The translations under genes were made by a program, and so were the position numbers. 64,000 bases of DNA, taken from Thereva unica. Taxonomy: Eukaryota > Arthropoda > Insecta > Diptera > Therevidae. Below are positions 56,065 to 64,000 of this stretch, in pieces; the first letter of the stretch is position 1; the number at the start of each line of letters is the position of its first letter. Below the pieces are notes generated by a model. It was given only the letters and a program-made list of their open reading frames with translations. It had not been told where the DNA came from and made no database searches. The stretch lies in NCBI GenBank assembly GCA_949987705.1, contig OX465286.1, positions 16,381,676-16,445,675 on the forward strand, read 5' to 3'.

Positions 56065-56402
56065 GTCGTCTTAATAAAGTGTCTGTCTTGTTAGGATAAC
56101 ACTGGGTGATCTAGGTGGTAATGCAAGTCTGCTCAGCGCATCTACGTACCTAATTTTAGTACCTAAACAATGTTCAATCTGGTAATTTAGGTCTTTAAGA
56201 AACATGGCCCATCTAGCCGCTCTCACTGGGACTTCTTCTTTCTTCATTGTCGTGGCGAAGGAATTGTAGTCGGTGTGACAATCTTGATCGTCCTTCCCAG
56301 AACGTAAACTCTCCACTTCTTTAGGGCGTGTACTATGGCGAGTACTTCTAGCTCGTTAGTGTTACAGCGTTGTTCGGGTTGGCTTGTCTTACTACTCATC
56401 TA
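56065..56402 (-). pseudogene. Gypsy RNase H domain fragment
   Basis: Minus strand: NELEVLAIVHALKKWRVYVL with G, then TDYNSFATTMKKEEVPVRAA and RWAMFLKDLNYQIEHCLGTK, ending IRYVDALSRL. These are the ELE-LAIV, TD-and DALSR blocks of a Ty3/gypsy RNase H. One frameshift lies near IVTD. It ends close to the neighbouring 755-bp TIR element. No RT or integrase adjoins it. Confidence 0.85.
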
Positions 56403-57249
56403 TTCAACTGGATGCAACTGTTGATCGTCATTATCCCGTTGTAAGACAATAGTTGCGTTCCATTCGGCGGATCGGAGTACATGGCCGATGAAACGCAATT
56501 TTCGATCGCAGAAGTAAATACGAGTAAAACGTGCATACATACTAGCATACATTTTAATCTCGAAATTACTATCGTTTACAACCGAGTTTATGCTACCGAT
56601 GTAAGAAACATCCAGCGAAATCAATTCCAGCGTAGTCTAGAATTGGCCTGAGGACTTTGTTTGACTGACTCAGTAGTTTGTTTGACACACAGTATAATTA
56701 TCCACGAGGGAAATCTTTTCCCTCAAGCTAACTCCATGCTCTTTCCATGAACGTTCTAGGTTTAAGTGATAGATAAATAATTTTACGTCGGGTCTCCGTT
56801 CGTGTGTAGTTAACGCACTTAAACAAACACCCACGCAAAACCAGGCTTAATCCGACATGTTCCGTAGGGTTTTCTTGGATTTAATGAAACTTTACTCAAC
56901 CCGCATTTCCATGAGAGCTTAAACCTGAACCTAATATGACGTGCCGTACCGTAAGAAAACTGGATGAATTTGAGCTTAGTTACGGCATTTTGACGGATAA
57001 CCCTAAATGAAAATGTTAAGTATAAGTACGTAACATTCGAGAATTTAACGAACATTCGGCAAGTTTATTAAGTCAATTTAGGTCGATGCCATATGAACAC
57101 TCATGTTCCTACGGTTATGTTACGATATGTTATGTAAAGTGTGAAACTAATGCTTTACTCTGAGTTAACCCAGGGTAAATTCTGCATAGAAACTCAGTAA
57201 TTAATCATTCTCGGATACACGCACATAAATGTACTTAGAAGATTTTGTG
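56403..57249. other. Intergenic, no gene recognised
   Basis: Short frames only. ATAGAAACTCAGTA at about 57190 resembles the end of the TA-flanked MITE at 21.29 kb, but the other end is not found. Confidence 0.4.
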
Positions 57250-57665
57250 TTATGCCCGGTTCACAGTATTCCAGTAGCATTCCAGTCCAGCGATCGAATC
57301 CAGCGCTGGAATGTAACTGAAATAATGTGAACCGATACTGGAATGTACCTATTCCAGCGAACAATCCTGTCCAGTGACTGAATTGACAGTCTATTTTTTT
57401 TATCCCAGTTCGCCCGTTCCAGCGTCACTGGAATAATGTTGACGACCAATCCATAACTGGATTAAACCTTGAACAGGGATACACATAGTTGTTTTTTGTA
57501 AACACGCATTGTTTTAGTTCCATAACTCCTAACAATGATAAAGTTAACTGCCAACCAAATTTTTACCGCGTTACCGGCCAATCAATTTTGAATGTCTTCA
57601 ATAATGTAACTGATATAATCCAGTCTAGCTCTGGACTGGATTGACTCACTGGATTGACGGCGATT
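57250..57665. mobile_element. CCAG/CTGG-rich element with inverted ends (candidate MITE)
   Basis: ATTCCAGTAGCATTCCAGTC on the left faces a right end that reads in reverse AATCCAGTGAGTCAATCCAG. More than a dozen CCAG or CTGG words lie between, including ATTCCAG and CTGGAAT. GATTTTG lies outside both sides (57241, 57662). It is non-coding. Confidence 0.55.
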
Positions 57666-57910
57666 TTGAGATTCTCTTCAACTAATGAGGAGTGGAGTGT
57701 GAGGTCCTGCGCACACGAGTCCCAATTTTAAACTGGTTTCGGTGTAATTATGCGCACAACCAGTTTGCAATCAAAATGAAGCAAGCACAACTGATTTTGG
57801 ATCAACCGGTATCCTGTGCCCACATAGTTTTCAGGCACAAGGTTTTGGCAAACTCATGCGAGCAGTCCAAACTAGTTTCAAATCGGTCTCGTTTCTGTCG
57901 ACCCGTGTAA

Positions 57911-58316
57911 AGGGCCACGGAGACGATCAATATTGTCAATACGGCTCTCAATAATATTGACGAGGCGCATTGAAAGGGCATATTGACCGTTTACCAGGGG
58001 CTCAAACGTATTGTCAATTTATTGAAGCATATTGATAGAAATTTTGATTGAAGCGCATTGACGCGAGGCATATTGATGCACGCATTGACGTTTACAAGGT
58101 TTATTGGTCAATATTTCGTTAGTATTTCAACTAATTCCAAAAATAAACACGTGAAAATCGCCACCTTGTCACAACCGATTTTCAAAACAACACTGCGAAG
58201 TCGCCGTATTAATAATTAGATTGATGAGATTTTTGTCCGTATTGACAGGAGCTTCAATATTATTGTCAATACGTATTGACAATACGTCAATACGTATTGA
58301 TCGTCTCCGGGGCCCT
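57911..58316. mobile_element. 406-bp MITE with TAA TSD, GTCAATA motif array (PIF/Harbinger-like)
   Basis: AGGGCCACGGAGACGATCAA and AGGGCCCCGGAGACGATCAA (right end reverse-complemented) differ at one base, and ATA follows in both. TAA flanks both sides (57908-57910, 58317-58319). TATTGAC/GTCAATA occurs more than a dozen times, densest near the ends. A three-base TWA-type duplication with GGGCC termini fits PIF/Harbinger. Confidence 0.88.
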
Positions 58317-58397
58317 TAAGGATTCCCACTCATTTCCACTCAAGTACACTTAGACACTGTACTGGATCCTAAATTTGGGTTAGTTACTTAGAGGTAG

Positions 58398-58573
58398 AGT
58401 TCGCACCATAAAAGAAGGGAAATGGGCGCTTTCATGTTGAGAATATAAATGAGCAGATAATTTGCCTTTTCAAACACAACAGAGTGAGGTTGCGCACTTG
58501 TGGTGGGGACCAGACACTCTCACTGCGCATGGAAACGACGATTTTGAGATTCCCTTGTTTTATGGTGCGGACT
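58398..58573. mobile_element. 176-bp MITE with AGTTCGCACCATAAAA ends
   Basis: AGTTCGCACCATAAAAGAAG plus GGA on the left and AGTCCGCACCATAAAACAAG plus GGA (right, reversed) agree at 21 of 23. No clear target duplication and no coding were found. Confidence 0.75.
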
Positions 58574-60283
58574 ATGCCATATTAACTGTTAAATAGAGAG
58601 GCATGCTGCAGCATCACTTGAGTCTGAATTGAAAGACTGTCATTGTTCGAAAATTTGCATCGGCCTTAGCTTTGGTCAGAGTTTGAGCGCGTTGTCATCA
58701 GCAGCGCGTAATTGGTAGAACAGTGACGGACCTTAGAGGGGGTGATGGACTCACATATGTGTTTGGCCATTCATATATCATTATGTTTTTTCGCATATAA
58801 AGGAGTGTGTTCCTTCAGATCATTCTATAGAACTTAGCGGTGGTGGAATCCCCTTCCAAAGAAAACGCACCCCCTCTCCCCTTCCACCAACCAACAATAA
58901 TTTTTTGACTTCGCTTGTTTTCAAGGAACATAGCGCTTTCTTCCTCCCCCTCCTCATCCCCCAAAAAATAAGAGAACGAAATCGGGTGGCAAAGGCAACA
59001 TAAATAGAAGGAAACACAGCATGCCATCATATCTTTATGAATTGATGGAAAACCCCCGAGTCCAGGGGTGAATGTGGAAAATGCTCAGTTCTCTGGATTT
59101 AGTGTATGCTGGCGGCTGCTGCTAGGCTGCGTTTATATATACACGTTTTTTCTGGGTCGATTCAGTTTTTTCCCTCACATATATATCCACATATATGTAC
59201 ATATGTATATTTTGTTTTCCGCTGAAGGTAAAGAAATGGAAAATTAAAAAAAAATTGTAGATATGTAGCCGTATGGATTTACAGGGGCAAATAGGGATGC
59301 CATGTGAATTGTGTATGGTGGAGCTCGTGAAACGACGATGTTTTCGGGGGAGTGGGGCGCAGGGGTGGCGAGGACGCGCGCTCGGGGAAAAATATAAGAA
59401 CGCAATAACAAATTTACGGAGGTCACAATCTTATCATCGCGGGCTCAGGGCCACCACTGTAACGACATTGGCGAAAGTTAATTGCGTTTCTCTAGAAAAA
59501 CCGGGCAGGTCGTCGTAAACAAAATTCTTTCAAAATCATTGTTTACACAAAAATATGGATGGGTTTAAATATTAATCTCTCTAATGTAACCACAGCCCCT
59601 GTGTGCTCTCATCTATATTATTCCATGGCTGTGGCATACAGAATGAGAATCTATCAATAAACTAATGCGCAAGTGTTGCGCAAACTCTAATTTTTCCTGT
59701 TTTTCCCGTGCTGTTTTTTTGTGCCGTACTTTACTCCGAATATTAAAAAGGACCAGGAAAAAACCTAGAAGAAAAAACTTGTCACCGTAAAGATTTTCTT
59801 TAAAGAATGAAAAAAAAAACAAACTCAGATGCAAAATTTAGGGTCATTGCCGTGTGCTCTCGTATATCTTCTTCCTTTTCTCTGTTTTGCACACTACAAG
59901 GTGCATGTAAAAGTGCTTCTGCAGTGAAGTTTTAAGGTGTAAACGGTTGCAATTTTTACGTGTGTCTTGAAATCAAAGCGTATACAAAGTCCAAAATGAT
60001 AAAAAGTATCCTTAACAGTTGACAAAATAAAGGATTTTTGTTAGCTAGCAGAGTAGTAGCCCCTACCATGAAATAAATTCCACAAAATTGTAATACAATT
60101 ATAGTAATTACATTCAGGGGAAAATTTCTTTGTTTTTTGCCCTCATAGATGTCGTCAATTAAAAATAAGTCAGGAACCATTAAACACACGGCCACTAAAC
60201 GCTCGTTTGAAAGTTTCGACAGTTTGAGCAGTTTGAAAATGGTTCAACTAGTTCCTTTCCCTTTCAATCCAAAACGCAAACCG
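58574..60283. other. Intergenic, AT-rich
   Basis: (TATATG)n-like microsatellites lie near 59180-59215. No gene was recognised. Confidence 0.4.
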
Positions 60284-60352
60284 AAAAAGCTTCAGCCTAA
60301 GATACAAACCAAAAGCCCGATTGCGCAATATTGTGATATATGTGAGAACGAA
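60284..60352 (+). repeat. Dispersed repeat D, copy 4
   Basis: AAGCTTCAGCCTAAGATACA, AACCAAAAGCCCGATTGCGC and AATATTGTGATATATGTG match the core of copies 2 and 3. Confidence 0.7.
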
Positions 60353-60394
60353 GTGTTGTTGCTATACTACTAAAGGCGAACTATGTAGATGTCC

Positions 60395-60880
60395 CTAAAA
60401 GATAGCAAAAATTTCACCGACAATATGCGGTGGCCCTATGGTACTCAAGAAATGTGTCTCACCTTTAGTTCTACATCTATGGTAATTTCCGACATGTTGT
60501 ACTTCTCCGGAGAGCATATCCAGACTCTTGGCAACTTCATTATGTGCTCTGCCTCATCTTTTATAAAACAGCCCCCCCCCTCCCATTTTCTGAGAACTCT
60601 ACCCAAAACTATTCCAACACGGCTGTGACTCAAACGAATACAACTCAATTGTGACACTTCCGCGCAGTCAGAATTGCCGAACTCCTACGACATCCAAAAG
60701 AGTTCAAATGCAAAGTTTTATCACCATCTCAGTTTAAAACATTTTCCTGGCTCCTCATAACCTCAAACCTATTCTATACCTCAATTTTAAGCTTGCAGAT
60801 AAGGCGTGACCAACAACCTGACGGACAGGTAGAAGTATAAGTTGGATCTGAGAGAGTATTCTCACATAAAAAATATGTCG
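60395..60880 (+). pseudogene. Jockey/CR1-like LINE relic with internal deletion
   Basis: The first part, in shifting frames, matches the RT-finger block found at 40.14-40.24 kb (ALWYSRNVSHL; FRHVVLLRRAYPDSW against GVLPDSWK). It then jumps to the extreme tail (PNSYDIQKSSNA; RHPKEFKCKV) and the 3' UTR ending in an A-run (60869-60876). The whole catalytic region is gone. Confidence 0.65.
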
Positions 60881-60884
60881 AAAA

Positions 60885-61910
60885 TATTCAATAAACTACA
60901 TTACCGACATGCCTACAAATCTGCATTATTGCCGTGATCTCAACGGAGATACACGCGCAAATTCCGTAAACTGTATTATCGGCATTCCCTCGGTGGGTGT
61001 TCCTAAAATATTTACTAAACTGCATTGCCGAAATGCCCTCGACGGAGATGTACCGAAATGGACGTAAAATATTCCCTAAACTGCATTCCCGACACTCTCT
61101 ACATATCCTCATATTTAGGCAACTTTATTACATGTATAAATCACCTAAAATAAAATGAACTGCATTACCTATTTAATTTTTAAATTGTAATATTCTGCCG
61201 CATTAATTAGCTGCATTGCCGACATATCCTCGACGTAGATGTACACAAATGGGCGGAAAATAATCGCTAAACTGCATTACCGACTTTTTTTCCATTGTTA
61301 CATGCCAATAGTTCAACTAGACTGCGCCCAAAACTAGTGAACTGCATTACCTACAACGGATTTTTAAAATTATATATTTTGATAAATTACTAAATCGTCC
61401 AAAATTAAGTGAACTGCATTATCTATGTGATTTTTAAATTATAATATTCTGCTGCTTGTCCGAATCGCTCAAAATTAAATAAACTGCATTACTTCCAGTG
61501 ATTTTTAAAATTATAATATTCTGCTGCATGTCCAGATCGCGCAAAAATTAAGTGAACTGCATTATTTACAGTGATTGTGTAAATTATCATTCTGCTGTAT
61601 TACCAAATCGCCCAAAATTAATTAAACTGCATTACCTACAGTGATTTTTTAAATTATAATATTCTGCTCGATATATAAACCGCCGAAAAATTAAGTGAAC
61701 TACATTACCCGCAGTGATTATTAAAATTATAGTATTCTGTTGCATGTCCAAATCGCCTAAAATTAATTGAGCTGCATTACCTACAGTGATTATTTAATTT
61801 ATAATATACTGCTGCATATCCAAATCGCCCAAAATTAAATGAACTATATTACCTACAGTGATTTTTTTCATTGTCATTCTGCTGCATGTCCAAATCGCTT
61901 TTTAAGTGTC
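60885..61910 (+). repeat. Satellite with about 72-bp units and an older variant
   Basis: GAACTGCATTACCTACAGTG-type starts lie at 61339, 61411, 61481, 61554, 61624, 61697, 61769 and 61841, in steps of 70-73 bases. Each unit continues TTTTTAAATTATAATATTCT, GCTGCATGTCCAAATCGCCC and AAAATTAA. Upstream (60893-61290) is a related variant sharing AAACTGCATT-CCGAC and CCTCGACGGAGATGTAC, with irregular steps of about 50-75. Confidence 0.92.
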
Positions 61911-62329
61911 CCTGAACAATGCCTCAAAATATAGTAACGCCCTTCGCCTGTTAGTTAGAATTGAAAAGAGTTGCATATATGCACTTTGCCAATTTGGAGT
62001 CCCTAATCTGAGCGTTGCTGCAGTGTGATGTCTTCAAGACACCGAGTACTTTCGGCGATTCCCTTGTTAATCGAGAAATACAAAGAGATGCTTTATCTCG
62101 GATGTGCGGATATTTTGAGACAAAACAATTTCTCATATATATATTCCCCGAAAGCCGTGGTGAAGAGGAGCCGAGGAGCACGAAGGGGGGAGTTTTCTTT
62201 TTCTTACCCCCATAATGTAACACCCTTCGATGAACCGACTAGGAACGACAATAAGCGGTAGGGAGTAGGTTTGATAGAAACGGATTAGGAGCAATACTAT
62301 CAACGCCCAACAACAATAACCGTCACCAG
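61911..62329. other. Intergenic, no gene recognised
   Basis: Short overlapping frames on both strands at 61.95-62.26 kb, none with a motif. Confidence 0.4.
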
Positions 62330-62590
62330 AAACTGAAGAGGAGAAGAAAAAAAGGAAGAAATCTTAAGGAGAAGCCTTTGGTGGCGCTGCTGCTGCTGGT
62401 GCTGCTGACGGGAGGGCGGCGGGGGCGGCGGTGCTGGTGGCGAACAGGGTGATGTGGGTGGCTTTGGAAGAGCTGGTTAAAACGTGATTGCGACAGGGGG
62501 TGATAAGGATGGGAGCTGCGATGCTGTGTGCCACAGCGCGGCGGTGTGGGGCTGATGACGACAACGACGTCGAGGACGAGGACGACCAAA
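62330..62590. repeat. GC-rich low-complexity block (GCTGCTG / GGCGGC)
   Basis: GCGCTGCTGCTGCTGGTGCT, GGCGGCGGGGGCGGCGG and similar words stand out from the AT-rich surroundings. Minus-strand frames give Ala/Pro/Ser-rich peptides. It could be a fragment of a host exon, but composition alone explains the open frames. Confidence 0.6.
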
Positions 62591-64000
62591 GGAAAAATTT
62601 AAATATATGTAGATGTAGACTCTTCGGATGGATAAATTGGATTTCTTTCGTTTTCATACTTTGAAGGAGTAAAGGATTTTTTTTCTTCCTTTTTTTGGTT
62701 CACTCTTTTGTGGAGTAAGTGGTACAGCGTAGCACTCTGCCAGTAGGTATATGGGGGAGGAAGTTAGATTGTGTGCTGGTAGGAATTTACATTCGTTCTC
62801 GTTCCTTTTTTTCTGTTTTCTTAAGTTTTTTTTTTTTTATTTTTTTTTACCATCATATATTTTTGCACATGTGTTTAGTGGATCTGCATGTATCAGAGAG
62901 GGCATGAAAGAAAGTATCAGAGCATGCACATGAATAACGACATACATACAAACTGACAAATGAGATTTTAGGAGAGTGAAACTCATCACACCCTTAGAGG
63001 AAAAAGAAATTTTTTACTTTTTCCTTAGAAGAGGAATTTTTAAACCTTATCTTAAATTTGGATTTAGCACTCAACCATATATGTACACACATATGTATGT
63101 TGGTACGAATGTATGGTGGCCTGTGATGGAGGTCGATATGTAAATATACCTACCGTTGAATGGTTGATTGTATGTATGAACTTATGTGGGGACATGATGC
63201 CACATGACTTTTTTTTCGTTTTTTTCGTTTTTTTTTTCAATTTTAGGAAAAGGAGGATAAAATCAATTCGAAGCTGAATACCTTAAAATAGGATCAGAAA
63301 TGGGAGGAGGCAAAAATTCGCTTCTTCTTTTGCTTTATTCTTCTTGTCGCTGTCTTCACTAAGAGTAAATTGAATTTTGAATATAAAATTCGTCTCCATG
63401 TTAATCAAAATTTTGATTATTTCTTATATATACATATGTATATACATACCCATACATATACACACAATGCCAACAAAAAAAATCAACTTGTGTTGGTGTG
63501 GAGCACACGTTGAAGGATCCGGGGATTTTTCCATTGTGTGGAAAATGAAGTGAAATTAAAAAAAAAAGTGAGAGTTTCATTTCAATATTATGTGGTGATG
63601 CTGGTGGTAAATGGATGGTGGTTCTACTAATAGAGCAGAAAATATATAATTTCTAAAGTAAAATAATTATCCCTATCCTTTCTGGGACATAATTAGGCTC
63701 TTAGGAGTCACCGTTTCTGGTCTACCAGTCTCTAATTTTGTACAAGTTGGTGCAAAATGTCTTGGTAGTTAGTTTCAGCTTAACGAATAGTCGTTTTAAA
63801 CGTGTTTAATCGAAATTCTATACGTAAGATTCGGGGGGGGGGGGGGGTTTTGAGGGAGATACGATACAAAGAAATATTTGTTGTGTCAATGCCGATCGGA
63901 TTTCTTCCAATTTAGAAAATAGCATTGATAACACTGATGCGGGGAAGATACGATATTTGTATTTGAAGGCTCTACGCCCGAATTCGAACCTTGTGGCTGT
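62591..64000. other. AT-rich tail of the window with microsatellites
   Basis: ATATACATATGTATATACAT lies near 63425-63445, poly-T at 62.83 and 63.21 kb, and a run of about 16 Gs at 63832-63847. AAGGTTCGAATTCGGGCG near 63970 (minus strand) resembles a B box but is cut off. Confidence 0.45.

Noticed and set aside
56672..57200. Possible MITE between two CTCAGTA words, related to the TA-flanked MITE at 21.29 kb
   Set aside because: Only the right-end word matches. The left word is in the wrong context and no inverted arms follow.
62323..62657. Ala/Pro-rich proteins on the minus strand
   Set aside because: The open frames are explained by GCT/GGC low-complexity DNA. Two frames are open at once and no domain is visible.

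Overview
This is a eukaryotic window, almost certainly from an arthropod and most likely an insect. It is AT-rich and holds no operons, no prokaryotic signals and no complete host gene that I can recognise. Nearly everything that reads as protein comes from insect-type transposable elements: jockey/CR1-like, R1-like and RTE-like non-LTR retrotransposons, an RNase H-bearing LINE, Ty3/gypsy remnants, Helitron-type helicase fragments, and many short DNA transposons with terminal inverted repeats (TIRs). The species cannot be named from the sequence.

Layout. 0-5.7 kb: an RTE-type LINE fragment cut by the window edge, a degenerate GATCACTTTAG array, and two copies of a GGGG(T/C)(C/T)GTCCAT-ended small element. 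5.7-7.9 kb: a patchwork of at least five LINE fragments. 9.2-11.1 kb: two copies of a hairpin-bearing repeat and one copy of a sequence that recurs inside a hAT element at 45.5 kb. 11.4-13.3 kb: a jockey-like LINE split by a 711-bp TTAA-flanked element. 13.4-15.2 kb: an RTE-type 3' end and two abutting MITEs. 16.0-17.8 kb: a hAT-like element containing a minus-strand Helitron-type segment. 19.6-21.3 kb: the second, plus-strand copy of that segment, with TIR-like ends and a 9-bp flanking duplication. 23.2-25.8 kb: an R1 relic interrupted by a jockey tail, a jockey RT fragment and a foldback MITE. 28.0-28.75 kb: a roughly 129-bp satellite. 31.8-36.1 kb: a small TTAA MITE, a tRNA-derived sequence, a decayed gypsy element and two nested MITEs. 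38.1-44.4 kb: a 99-bp tandem repeat and several LINEs, including the best-preserved one (RTE, minus strand). 45.5-48.6 kb: a 1672-bp hAT element with 8-bp target site duplication (TSD), followed by the only long intact open frame, a gypsy integrase with all catalytic residues. 51.4-54.1 kb: a second R1 relic. 55.3-58.6 kb: a cluster of four TIR elements and a gypsy RNase H fragment. 60.4-61.9 kb: a jockey relic and a satellite with a period of about 72 bp. The remaining intervals look like intergenic or intronic DNA.

Nothing here forms a working pathway. The window is best read as a nest of transposons whose insertion order can partly be worked out: LINE before TTAA element at 11.4 kb, MITE A before MITE B at 35.3 kb, jockey before micro-insertion at 40.3 kb, R1 before hairpin repeat at 53.6 kb. 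The strongest leads are the Helitron-helicase/TIR composite present twice, the hAT element sharing its core with a distant locus, the frame-preserving palindromic micro-insertion, and several MITE families with clear termini.
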